Positions 55,624 to 63,925 of a stretch of DNA of 64,000 nucleotides are shown piece after piece (position 1 is the first letter of the stretch; every line of letters begins with the position of its first letter). The translations under genes and the position numbers were made by a program. The notes beneath the pieces were generated by a model. That model made no database searches and had not been told where the DNA came from. It was given only the letters and a program-made list of their open reading frames with translations. The stretch is from Pedobacter fastidiosus (GTDB taxonomy: Bacteria; Bacteroidota; Bacteroidia; Sphingobacteriales; Sphingobacteriaceae), in contig NZ_JACRYL010000006.1 of the NCBI RefSeq assembly GCF_014306625.1, positions 22,088-86,087 of the forward strand, given 5' to 3'.

Positions 55624-56001
55624 ATGAAATTTTCAGTAGATAAACACGATAAATACGTAACCCTAAAGCTCGAAGAGCCCAAGTTTACTAATGATAATTC
55701 TCCTGGTTTAAAATCTGAATTATATTTACTTAACGCAGAAGGATTTAAGAATATAATTGTTGATTTAAGCCAAGTTATAGAGTGTAACGATGCTCAAGAT
55801 TTAAGTTGTTTGTTGGTTGGCGATCGACTTTGCAAAAGTGCCAATGGCCTATTTATAGTAACAGGAATTAACGATCAACTGGCTCCAATTATAGAACTTT
55901 CAAACATATTTCAATCTGTAACGTTTGTAAATACATTAGAGGAAGCAACAGATTTCATTTTTATGGATGAGTTGGAAAAAGAGTTTAGAGGCGCAAAATA
56001 A
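55624..56001 (+). CDS. STAS-domain protein lacking the phosphoacceptor serine
   Basis: 125 aa. The fold fits an anti-sigma factor antagonist: KHDKYVTLKLEE, FKNIIVDLSQVIECN, LSCLLVGDRLCKSANGLFIVTGI and SIFQSVTFVNTLEEATDFI. The signature normally D-S-S-G-L-S reads N-D-A-Q-D-L-S (around residue 58), so both serines that take part in phosphoryl regulation are gone. Such a protein could not be controlled by an anti-sigma kinase in the usual way. It lies before rnz, a common neighbourhood in the phylum. Confidence 0.82.
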   Translation: MKFSVDKHDKYVTLKLEEPKFTNDNSPGLKSELYLLNAEGFKNIIVDLSQVIECNDAQDLSCLLVGDRLCKSANGLFIVTGINDQLAPIIELSNIFQSVTFVNTLEEATDFIFMDELEKEFRGAK

Positions 56002-56023
56002 TTACGTATAAAAATTAACCACG

Positions 56024-56060
56024 AGCCTCGTAGTTTTCAAAATTCTACGAGGCTTTTTAT
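56024..56060 (+). terminator. terminator of the purC-STAS operon
   Basis: AGCCTCGTAG (56024-56033) pairs perfectly with CTACGAGGCT (56045-56054), loop TTTTCAAAATT, T-rich tail. It looks like another member of the CCTCGTAG repeat family that has been used as a terminator. Confidence 0.85.
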
Positions 56061-56071
56061 ATCTTAGAAAA

Positions 56072-56977
56072 ATGAAGTTTGAAGTTACAATTTTAGGAAG
56101 CAGTTCTGCAACACCGGTTTTTAATCGAAACCCGACTGCACAACTCTTAAACTGTAACGAGAAATTTTATTTAATTGATTGTGGAGAAGGTACACAGCAA
56201 CAACTTATTCGTTTCAATCTCAAATCCGCTCGCATCGATTATATTTTTATCAGTCATTTGCATGGCGATCATTATTTCGGCTTAATCGGCCTGTTGTCAA
56301 GTCTGCATTTGAATGGAAGAATAAAACCCATGCAGATTTTTGGTCCGGCCGCATTGTTAGAGATTTTAGAAATTCAGTTTAAATATTCCGATACGACATT
56401 AAGATATCCTTTGGAATTTTTTCCTATTGATGCGACGGAATCTACACAAATTTTCGAGAACAGTGATCTGGTTGTTAAAACCATTATTTTAAATCACCGC
56501 ATTCCTTGTACGGGCTTTATTTTCGAACAGAAACAAAGACAGCGTAAATTAATTAAAGATAAGGCAGACGAAGTGCCAATAGCTTATTATACGGTTTTGA
56601 AAAAGGGAATGGATGTAGAATTACCAAATGGTGATATTCTGCTGAGTGAAGATTATACAACACCAGCAGATCCGCCGAGAAGTTATGCTTACTGTTCTGA
56701 CACACTTTTTGATGAACGCTATTTTCCGACCATCAAGAATTGTGATACACTTTATCACGAAGCAACTTTTATGAACGAGCTTTTAGATCGGGCTAATGAA
56801 ACACACCACACCACTGCATTACAAGCAGGAGAGGTGGCTAAGATTAACCATGTCAAGAAATTATTAATCGGTCACTTTTCTTCACGTTACAAAACATTAC
56901 AAATGCTCTTGGAAGAAGCCCAATCTGTATTTGAAAATACTGAATTGGCTATCGAAGGAAAAACTTTCCAGCTTTAA
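56072..56977 (+). CDS. rnz: ribonuclease Z
   Basis: 301 aa metallo-beta-lactamase fold. The zinc motif is SHLHGDH (61-67), with further ligands in YHEATF and the C-terminal LLIGHFSSRY. The substrate arm lies around IPCTGFIFEQKQRQRKL. It cuts the 3' trailer of tRNA precursors that lack encoded CCA, and can help in mRNA decay. It starts 18 bases after the terminator of the upstream operon. Confidence 0.95.
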   Translation: MKFEVTILGSSSATPVFNRNPTAQLLNCNEKFYLIDCGEGTQQQLIRFNLKSARIDYIFISHLHGDHYFGLIGLLSSLHLNGRIKPMQIFGPAALLEILEIQFKYSDTTLRYPLEFFPIDATESTQIFENSDLVVKTIILNHRIPCTGFIFEQKQRQRKLIKDKADEVPIAYYTVLKKGMDVELPNGDILLSEDYTTPADPPRSYAYCSDTLFDERYFPTIKNCDTLYHEATFMNELLDRANETHHTTALQAGEVAKINHVKKLLIGHFSSRYKTLQMLLEEAQSVFENTELAIEGKTFQL

Positions 56978-57044
56978 AAAAGCTATTCTCTTTAATCTTC
57001 CTGTATTCCTTATATAAAAAGTAATGGAAGATACTTTAAACAAA

Positions 57045-57084
57045 GAAAGCCTTGCAATCATAATAGACTGCAAGGCTTTCTTTC
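57045..57084. terminator. bidirectional terminator between rnz and the MlaD gene
   Basis: GAAAGCCTTGCA (57045-57056) pairs perfectly with TGCAAGGCTTTC (57069-57080). T-rich DNA follows on the plus strand and A-rich DNA precedes, so it can serve both convergent genes. Confidence 0.85.
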
Positions 57085-57098
57085 TTATTTCGTTAAAA

Positions 57099-58052
57099 CT
57101 ATTTATCTTTTTTGTTGCCTCCACCAAATACTGAGAAGTGAACATAACGCTTGGGGTTAGCCTTTAAGTCGATCATCAATTCGTCAAGATTTTTAGATGC
57201 ACTGTTCAAGTTATCGTACATCTTAGTATCGTTAAGTAACAATCCTAAACTTCCTTTACCATCTTTAATTCCTGAAATAACACTCTGCAAATCAGCAATT
57301 GCACTATTTGCTTTATCTAAAGTTTCTTTAAAATTAGCCGCTGCAAACTTATCAGTTACGGTATTGATGTTTGTTAAAATATCACTAATTTTTTTATTGT
57401 TGTTGTTTAAATTCGCTGTAATGCCTTCTACATTTTTGAAGATTGCTTCAATACGAGCGCTTTCTGAGCCAACTAAACCATCAACTTTCTTAGAAGTAGT
57501 TTCTAATGAAGCCAAAGTTCCGGCAATACTGCTGAAGCTTTTATCAACATTTTTTTGGAAATTTGGATTTAAAATCGAATTAACGCTACTTAAAATAGAG
57601 TCCATTTTACCAATAATTAATTCTGCTTTTTTCTGCACCGGTTGAACTTGTTCCATTAAGCCTTTCTCCACATTTGCATTTAACAAGTAACCATCCTCTG
57701 CCATTTTTTTTGAATTACCTAACGACATTACGATGGCTTTGCTACCCAAAAGATCTGTACCTTCTAAACGTGCAATACTGTTTTCAGGGATTTCGTATTT
57801 GCTATTAATACTTAATGTAGCTAAAATAGTTCCACCCGGCTCTAGCTGCAATTTAGCAACTCGGCCAATTTGGTAACCATTAATAAGAATTGGTTTTGAA
57901 ACCGTTAAACCATCAACCCTTGTGTATCTTGCTAGTAAGTTTGTTTCGCTAGAAAAAATTGAATTACCCTTTAAAAAGTTATATCCAATAATGAGTAAAG
58001 CAATGGCTAATGCGGCTAATATCCCTACTTTAGTTTCGTTCTTAATTTTCAT
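57099..58052 (-). CDS. MlaD-family (MCE domain) lipid-transport protein
   Basis: 317 aa. One membrane helix (9-27) anchors the protein. The MCE domain (about 36-115) includes VDGLTVSKPILINGYQIGRVAKLQLEPGG. A long helical C-terminal region (150-300), with many Asn and Ser, forms a coiled-coil-like stem, and the end RYVHFSVFGGG is typical of the phylum. It is the substrate-binding part of an Mla-type ABC system that moves phospholipids between membranes; the ATPase and permease genes are not nearby. A perfect TTGTAATTACAA palindrome lies upstream (58143-58154). Confidence 0.9.
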   Translation of the reverse strand: MKIKNETKVGILAALAIALLIIGYNFLKGNSIFSSETNLLARYTRVDGLTVSKPILINGYQIGRVAKLQLEPGGTILATLSINSKYEIPENSIARLEGTDLLGSKAIVMSLGNSKKMAEDGYLLNANVEKGLMEQVQPVQKKAELIIGKMDSILSSVNSILNPNFQKNVDKSFSSIAGTLASLETTSKKVDGLVGSESARIEAIFKNVEGITANLNNNNKKISDILTNINTVTDKFAAANFKETLDKANSAIADLQSVISGIKDGKGSLGLLLNDTKMYDNLNSASKNLDELMIDLKANPKRYVHFSVFGGGNKKDK

Positions 58053-58142
58053 GAGTGTTTCTATTTAATGGCTCAAGCAGTAAATTTAGTTCTTTATTGC
58101 TTGCCAGAGCGTTTTTGTTATTGCTGATGTTTAAATATGTAA

Positions 58143-58154
58143 TTGTAATTACAA
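58143..58154. promoter_or_regulatory. 12-bp palindrome in the gap before the MlaD gene
   Basis: TTGTAATTACAA is perfectly self-complementary and is framed by ATGTAA and TTACAT. It lies in the 180-bp gap between the amidase and MlaD genes, on the upstream side of MlaD. Candidate operator only. Confidence 0.25.
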
Positions 58155-58232
58155 AAAGTTACATCAATTGTTTTGTTTGGTTTAAATGTTTTCTCGTTTA
58201 TAAGTTAAATCGGTTATCATTTATAATGCCAA

Positions 58233-59012
58233 CTATTTAACTTCTATATTTTTTTTGTATGCCTTTATTGCCGCGAATATTGCTTCAACAATTTCATCCT
58301 GTCCTTTTTCTGAGTTAATGTATTTTTCCTCTTCCTTATTCGATATAAAGCCAACTTCAGTTAAAACGGCAGGCATTCCACATCTTTGTAAAACTAGAAC
58401 CCCTTGTTCTTTAACCCCACGACTAAATCTTTTGTCTCTTTCTACGTAGCTATTCTGTATTAATTTTGCAAATTTAATGCTTTTATCCCGAAACGTGTTT
58501 TTTAATAACGATAAAAGAATAAATGTACTCGGATTTGATGGATCATAACCATCGTATTTGCTTTTGTAGTTCTTTTCCAGCTTAATATCTGCGTTTTCAC
58601 GAATTGCGGCATCCTGTTCTTTTAAACGGTTTGATCCTGCAACCAAAGTTTCAACACCTTTAATTCCTTTATTCCCAGGCGGCATAGAATTGCAGTGAAT
58701 GGAAATAAATAAATCAGCATTAGCTCCATTAGCAATTTCTGCTCTCCTGTATAAATCTACATCAACATCCTTTGTTCTTGTATAAATTATCTTAATATCT
58801 GGCAATTCTTCTTTCAGTTTTGCACCTAATTTAAGCGCAACTTTCAAAGAAATATTTTTTTCTGTTGAAAAACTTCCTGATGCACCTGTTTTTCTGCCGC
58901 CATGGCCGGCATCTATTACTATTGTTTTAATCTTATATCCTTGAGCAAGGGAATGGGTTGCAGAGCATAATATAGATAGAAATAAAACGGCAAGCAGGTA
59001 TTTAATTTTCAT
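58233..59012 (-). CDS. N-acetylmuramoyl-L-alanine amidase (amidase_3), second of a tandem pair
   Basis: 259 aa with a signal peptide (1-24, ending LAQ). The zinc amidase domain reads TIVIDAGHGGRKTGASGSFSTEKNISLKVALKLG, IIYTRTKDVDVDLYRRAEIANGANADLFISIHCNSM and PAVLTEVGFISNKEEEKYIN, with His and Glu ligands. It cuts the bond between the glycan strand and peptide of peptidoglycan. It is closely related to the gene just upstream and separated from it by 9 bases, but lacks the 35-residue insertion found in that gene after the SIH motif. Confidence 0.93.
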   Translation of the reverse strand: MKIKYLLAVLFLSILCSATHSLAQGYKIKTIVIDAGHGGRKTGASGSFSTEKNISLKVALKLGAKLKEELPDIKIIYTRTKDVDVDLYRRAEIANGANADLFISIHCNSMPPGNKGIKGVETLVAGSNRLKEQDAAIRENADIKLEKNYKSKYDGYDPSNPSTFILLSLLKNTFRDKSIKFAKLIQNSYVERDKRFSRGVKEQGVLVLQRCGMPAVLTEVGFISNKEEEKYINSEKGQDEIVEAIFAAIKAYKKNIEVK

Positions 59013-59021
59013 TAGGGATGT

Positions 59022-59885
59022 TTAAAAGGATGTTTCTGCTATTCGCTTGTAATTTTTAATTGCTTTAATAATCCCATTAACAATTTCATTTTGTCCTTCT
59101 ACAGAGTTCATATAGTCTTCGTCTTCAGGATTACTCACAAAACCAATTTCTGTTAGTACGGCTGGCATTGCTGCTCTAGCCAAAACGGCCAAGCTTTTTT
59201 CCTGTACACCTCGATTAGTTCTTCCTGCATTAACATATTCCTGCTGAAGCATGGAAGCAAACTTTAAACTTCTTTCTCTATTGGTCTGTTTCATTAGAGA
59301 AAGCATAATATCGTTCTCAGGTGTATTCGCTATAAAGCCCTCATAATTTTTTTGATAGTTATCCTCCAAAAACATGGATGCATTTTCACGCTTAATTACC
59401 TCATCCTGTTCTCCCAAACGCCCCGTACCAGAAACAAAAGTTTCCGTACCACGTGTTGAAGTGCTTTTAGAAGTTGTAGTACGATATACTGGAACTTTCT
59501 TCCCTCTAACTTTTTTGTAATAATCTACCACTCTTGATACACGAACAGGCATATCATTTAAGTGGATCGAAATAAATAAATCTGCTTTAGCATTATTTGC
59601 AATGTTTATACGTTCATACAATGGAATGAAAACATCTGTTTGTCTGGTATAAATTATTTTAATGTCTTTGATACTGTCTTGTAATGCTTTTCCTAAGTTA
59701 AGCGCCGTTTTTAAGGCAACATCTTTTTCTTTGGAATAAACACCATGAGTGGCACCGTCTTTACCGCCGTGGCCTGCATCAATTACAATTGTTTTAATTT
59801 TATATTCTTGCGCAAAGGCTTGATTATCAATTGTATTGACTAACACAAAACAAATAATAAATGTTAAAATGGTTTTAAGATACAT
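59022..59885 (-). CDS. N-acetylmuramoyl-L-alanine amidase (amidase_3), first of a tandem pair
   Basis: 287 aa from the ATG at 59885, which gives a normal signal peptide ending AFAQ. An ATG at 59930 and a TTG at 59951 are other possible starts. The amidase domain shows TIVIDAGHGGKDGATHGVYSKEKDVALKTALNLG, IYTRQTDVFIPLYERINIANNAKADLFISIHLND and PAVLTEIGFVSNPEDEDYMN. An extra segment after SIH, VSRVVDYYKKVRGKKVPVYRTTTSKSTSTRGTE, is basic and may contact the wall. The gene diverges from lptD. Confidence 0.92.
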   Translation of the reverse strand: MYLKTILTFIICFVLVNTIDNQAFAQEYKIKTIVIDAGHGGKDGATHGVYSKEKDVALKTALNLGKALQDSIKDIKIIYTRQTDVFIPLYERINIANNAKADLFISIHLNDMPVRVSRVVDYYKKVRGKKVPVYRTTTSKSTSTRGTETFVSGTGRLGEQDEVIKRENASMFLEDNYQKNYEGFIANTPENDIMLSLMKQTNRERSLKFASMLQQEYVNAGRTNRGVQEKSLAVLARAAMPAVLTEIGFVSNPEDEDYMNSVEGQNEIVNGIIKAIKNYKRIAETSF

Positions 59886-59903
59886 CAATGGTATATTTTT
59901 CAC

Positions 59904-59911
59904 TAATTTTG
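59904..59911 (+). promoter_or_regulatory. lptD promoter box
   Basis: TAATTTTG is a perfect TAnnTTTG on the plus strand, about 50 bases before the lptD start at 59960. Confidence 0.45.
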
Positions 59912-59935
59912 AACGTTTTTGATTAAACATTTGTG

Positions 59936-59943
59936 CAAAAATA
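59936..59943 (-). promoter_or_regulatory. promoter box of the amidase operon
   Basis: The minus strand reads TATTTTTG, a perfect TAnnTTTG. The predicted start near 59929 leaves about 44 bases to the ATG at 59885. The box lies upstream of the lptD box on the other strand, so the two promoters interleave. Confidence 0.45.
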
Positions 59944-59959
59944 ACATTCAAATACGAAT

Positions 59960-62620
59960 TTGAAACTTCTTAAGAGCTCTATTTTACTAATTTCTGTCAT
60001 TTTATTAACACTTGGTGTTGGTAAAGCTAACGCATTTTCGCATTTTTCATTGCAACAAATCATTCAGCAAGACACTTCAAAAAAGGATACAACCAAAAAA
60101 ATCGGCAAAAACAACAGTAGCCTCGATCAAAAAGTCGAATATAAAGCTCAAGATTCTGTTCGATTGAATAAGGACAAAAGCATTGTTTATTTATATGGCA
60201 ATGCTAGAGTTGTATACGGAGACTTTGAGCTAGATGCTGCTTATATTAAGTACGATAAAAAAAACAACACCATTTTTGCAAGCGGTGTTAGAGATCCAAA
60301 AACAAATCGTTATATCGGAAAACCAATTTTTAAATCGGGCAGCGAAGGCACGGCTTATGCAGATTCACTTTACTATAATTCGGAAACCACAAGAGCGAAG
60401 GTTTATGGTGTTTTCTCCGAGCAGGAGGGCGGATTCTTTTCTGGCGGACAAAGTAAAAAACAAATTGATGATGAGTTACACGTCAAAAATGTAATGTATA
60501 GTACCTGTAATCTGCCACATCCTCACTTTGGTTTAATGATATCAAAAGGTGTAGTTACTGAAAAGCAAATTGTAACTGGGCCAGTTTATATGGTTATTGA
60601 AGATATTCCTACACCTTTCGCTTTACCTTTTGCCTTTTTTCCAAAGCCAAATAAGCGTACATCGGGTTTAATTTTACCAACACCGGGTGAAGATGCAACT
60701 CGTGGATTCTTCTTGCAAAATGCTGGTTACTATTTAGGTTTAAATGATTATTGGGATGCCAAATTATTGGGAACTATCTATACCAATGGCTCTTATGAAA
60801 CAAGTTTGTTGAGTAATTACATCAAACGTTACAAATACAGCGGAAACATAAACTTCAATTATTCTAGTACTAAGAATGGTTTAGAAGGTACCGAAGCTTT
60901 TAGTAATCCTGCAAAGGTATTCCACTTAACTTGGTCGCACAGCCAAAGTGCAAACGCTAAGCCTGGTACTACTTTTAGTGCAAGTGTAAACTTAGGTTCG
61001 AGTACATACTATACGGCTACGGCTGCAAATGCCAGTTATGATCAACGTGCAATTGCTAATAATACCATGAGTAGTAGTATTAGTTACGCAAAGGCTTATC
61101 CTAACGGAATGAACTATTCATTGAGCTTAGGAAGTGATCAAACATTGAGCACAAAAGATATTTCGGTTCGTTTACCCCAAGCAACTTTTAATGTTCCAAC
61201 TTTTAGTCCATTTGATTCTAAAACAAGAACTGGTGAACAAAAATGGTATCAAAAAATTACTGTAGGCTACGGTTTGCAAGGAAATAATAGCATCAGTACA
61301 AAAGATAGTTTATTGTTTCAAAATGATGGCTTAAAAAGATTAAAATCCGGTTTCTCGCATACTATCCCTGTGAGTATGTCTTTTACTGCCTTAAAATATT
61401 TAAACTTTAGTTTAGGTGGAACATACAACGAAGTATGGAATTTCCAAACAACCAGAAATAGATATACTTCCTTTGCGGATGGAACCTATACCTATAGAAC
61501 AGATACCATTAGCGGTTTTAAAAGAGCAGGGAGTTATAACCTGTCCACAAGTATGTCTACCAAGATTTATGGTAAAAAGGAATTCAAAAACTTAGGTAAT
61601 ATTAAAGCTTTAAGGCACGTAATGACTCCGAACGTTTCTTTTAGTTATTCTCCAGATTTTACTCAAGCAGGTAGCGGACCATATCTACCAGCCATTAATC
61701 AAAATGGACAGAAAATTTTAGATAGCTATGGACAAGATTTAAAATATTCAATATTTGAAAATAGTGCTTTCCCAGGCTCTTTCTCGGGTAAATCGGCATC
61801 AATTGGTTTTGGTTTGGATAACACGGTAGAATTAAAGGTAAAATCAAGCAAGGATACCACAGGTACAGGAGAACGGAAAATTCCTATTATCCAAGGTTTA
61901 AGTATTAGTGGATCTTACAATTTCTTAGCACCGCGAAATAAACTTTCTACACTTGGTTTTAGTGGTCGTTCTCAATTTACCGATAAACTTGGTATCAACT
62001 ACAATGGAACATTAGATCCTTATGCATTAGATTCTCAACTGGATACAGCATCAGGAGTTAGAACATATATTAGAAGCAATACCTTTACTTGGAAAAGGGG
62101 AGGAAGATTACCTCGTTTAACTTCAATTGGATTTTCATTCGACTACAGCTTAAATCCCGAAGCTTTGAAGAAAAAAAATGAAGCAAATGATAAATTAGAT
62201 GCTGCTTCGAAAAAGAAAGGGTTAACAGATATCCAATCAGAACAATTGGCTGCAATCAGTCGCGATCCAAATGCTTTTGTCGATTTTAATATTCCCTGGA
62301 ATTTTTCATTCTCTTATAGTTTTCAGTACACAAACGACCTTGGAATTAGTAGAGTAAGTAATACATTAAACTTTAATGGCGATGTTAACCTTACACCAAA
62401 ATGGAAAGTAACCTTCAATTCTGGTTACGATTTTGAAAATAATGGCTTAACGCCCATGAATATCGGTATTTATCGAGATTTACATTGTTGGGATATGAGT
62501 ATCAATTGGGTTCCATACGGTGCTTATAGAAGTTATTCGGTAACCATCAAAGTTAAGGCATCTATTTTGCAAGATTTAAAATTGAGCAAGCGTCAAGGTT
62601 TTTACAACACATATCAATAA
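59960..62620 (+). CDS. lptD: LPS assembly outer membrane protein LptD
   Basis: 886 aa. Signal peptide 1-24 (ending ANA). The N-terminal OstA/LptA-like beta-jelly-roll is about residues 55-200 (QDSVRLNKDKSIVYLYGNARVVYGDFELDAAYIKYDKKN). A large barrel follows, with the family motif YSTCNLPHPHFGLMISKG and GVVTEKQIVTGPVYMVIEDIPTPFALPFAFFPKPNKRTSGLILPTPGEDATRGFFLQNAGYY. It places lipopolysaccharide in the outer membrane. The start is TTG, and no ATG gives a better signal peptide. Confidence 0.9.
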   Translation: MKLLKSSILLISVILLTLGVGKANAFSHFSLQQIIQQDTSKKDTTKKIGKNNSSLDQKVEYKAQDSVRLNKDKSIVYLYGNARVVYGDFELDAAYIKYDKKNNTIFASGVRDPKTNRYIGKPIFKSGSEGTAYADSLYYNSETTRAKVYGVFSEQEGGFFSGGQSKKQIDDELHVKNVMYSTCNLPHPHFGLMISKGVVTEKQIVTGPVYMVIEDIPTPFALPFAFFPKPNKRTSGLILPTPGEDATRGFFLQNAGYYLGLNDYWDAKLLGTIYTNGSYETSLLSNYIKRYKYSGNINFNYSSTKNGLEGTEAFSNPAKVFHLTWSHSQSANAKPGTTFSASVNLGSSTYYTATAANASYDQRAIANNTMSSSISYAKAYPNGMNYSLSLGSDQTLSTKDISVRLPQATFNVPTFSPFDSKTRTGEQKWYQKITVGYGLQGNNSISTKDSLLFQNDGLKRLKSGFSHTIPVSMSFTALKYLNFSLGGTYNEVWNFQTTRNRYTSFADGTYTYRTDTISGFKRAGSYNLSTSMSTKIYGKKEFKNLGNIKALRHVMTPNVSFSYSPDFTQAGSGPYLPAINQNGQKILDSYGQDLKYSIFENSAFPGSFSGKSASIGFGLDNTVELKVKSSKDTTGTGERKIPIIQGLSISGSYNFLAPRNKLSTLGFSGRSQFTDKLGINYNGTLDPYALDSQLDTASGVRTYIRSNTFTWKRGGRLPRLTSIGFSFDYSLNPEALKKKNEANDKLDAASKKKGLTDIQSEQLAAISRDPNAFVDFNIPWNFSFSYSFQYTNDLGISRVSNTLNFNGDVNLTPKWKVTFNSGYDFENNGLTPMNIGIYRDLHCWDMSINWVPYGAYRSYSVTIKVKASILQDLKLSKRQGFYNTYQ

Positions 62621-62624
62621 CAAC

Positions 62625-63866
62625 ATGTTAGCCGAAATTATAACCATTGGTGATGAGATTCTCATCGGCCAAATCGTTGATACGAATTCAGCCTGGATGG
62701 CCAAACAACTCAATTCTATAGGCGTTTCAGTTAAGCAGATTACTTCAGTTTCTGATGATGAACAGCACATTATCGAAGCTTTAGGTGAAGCAGAAAAACG
62801 AGCTGATCTTATTTTAATAACTGGAGGATTAGGCCCAACAAAGGATGATATTACCAAGAAAACGTTAGCCAAATATTTTAATATGGGCTATAGAAGAGAT
62901 GAAGGAGCTTTAGAGATGGTTCGTCAAATCTTCGAAAAATATAAACGCCCACTATTGGATATTAATATTCAACAAGCTGATGTACCTGATGGTTGTGAAG
63001 TTATTGTAAACAAAAATGGAACAGCACCATGTATGTGGTTTGAGCAACAGGAGAAGATTTTTGTCTCTATGCCTGGCGTACCTTATGAAATGATGTATTT
63101 AATGGATGACGAAATTCTTCCACGGATTACCAGTCGTTTTAAACTTCCTTCAATTGTACACAAGACCATTTTAACCGCTAATATTGGTGAATCATTTCTT
63201 GCAAAAGAAATAGAAGATATAGAAGATAGTTTGCCTTCACATATTAAATTGGCATATCTTCCTAAGTTGGGGCAGGTGCGCTTACGTTTATCAGCCAAAG
63301 GCGACAATGAAGCTAAATTGAAACAAGAAGTGGAAATTTTTGCACAGCAGATTATTGAAAAGATTAAAAAGTTTGTTGTTATTGATGAAGATATTCCTTT
63401 GGAAAAGGCGATTCTCAATATTATGAAAGAAAAGGGTTTAACCCTTTCAACCGCAGAAAGTTGCACGGGTGGATATATTGCCCACTTAATTACCCAGCAC
63501 CCTGGTTGTTCATCTGTTTATTGGGGTGGTGCTGTAGCTTATGCTTACGAGTTAAAAGAATCTATTTTAGGCGTAAAGGAAAGTACTTTAACTACTTATG
63601 GAGCTGTAAGTGAACAAACTGTTACTGAAATGGCAGAAGGTGCTGTTAAAAATTTTAAAACCGATTATTCTATCGCAGTGAGTGGAATTGCAGGACCAGA
63701 TGGTGGTACGGAAGATAAGCCTGTTGGTACAGTTTGGATTGCAATTTCAAGTAAAAATAAAACTGTAGCTAAAGTGTTTAATTTCAGCAACAAACGTATT
63801 CAGAACATAGAACGCTCTGCTGCTTCTGCGTTAACAATGCTATTAAATCTACTTAAAGAAGCATAG
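62625..63866 (+). CDS. cinA: CinA-like protein (competence/damage-inducible A, nicotinamide-nucleotide amidase)
   Basis: 413 aa. The N-terminal half is a MoCF-biosynthesis-like domain (EIITIGDEILIGQIVDTNSAWMAKQL and LILITGGLGPTKDDIT), the C-terminal half the CinA domain with TAESCTGGYIAHLITQHPGCSSVYWGGAVAYAYELK and VSGIAGPDGGTEDKPVGTVWIAI. The latter deamidates nicotinamide mononucleotide to recycle NAD, and the N-terminal part is an ADP-ribose pyrophosphatase in related proteins. It starts 4 bases after lptD, so it is cotranscribed with it. Confidence 0.95.
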   Translation: MLAEIITIGDEILIGQIVDTNSAWMAKQLNSIGVSVKQITSVSDDEQHIIEALGEAEKRADLILITGGLGPTKDDITKKTLAKYFNMGYRRDEGALEMVRQIFEKYKRPLLDINIQQADVPDGCEVIVNKNGTAPCMWFEQQEKIFVSMPGVPYEMMYLMDDEILPRITSRFKLPSIVHKTILTANIGESFLAKEIEDIEDSLPSHIKLAYLPKLGQVRLRLSAKGDNEAKLKQEVEIFAQQIIEKIKKFVVIDEDIPLEKAILNIMKEKGLTLSTAESCTGGYIAHLITQHPGCSSVYWGGAVAYAYELKESILGVKESTLTTYGAVSEQTVTEMAEGAVKNFKTDYSIAVSGIAGPDGGTEDKPVGTVWIAISSKNKTVAKVFNFSNKRIQNIERSAASALTMLLNLLKEA

Positions 63867-63884
63867 CGGAAAGAATAAAAACTG

Positions 63885-63892
63885 TATTTTTG
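63885..63892 (+). promoter_or_regulatory. promoter box before the E2 gene
   Basis: TATTTTTG is a perfect TAnnTTTG, 34 bases before the ATG at 63926. No TTTG is found at the -33 distance. Confidence 0.4.
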
Positions 63893-63925
63893 CTGCACTA
63901 CCAATATAATATACTGTAATTTAAT

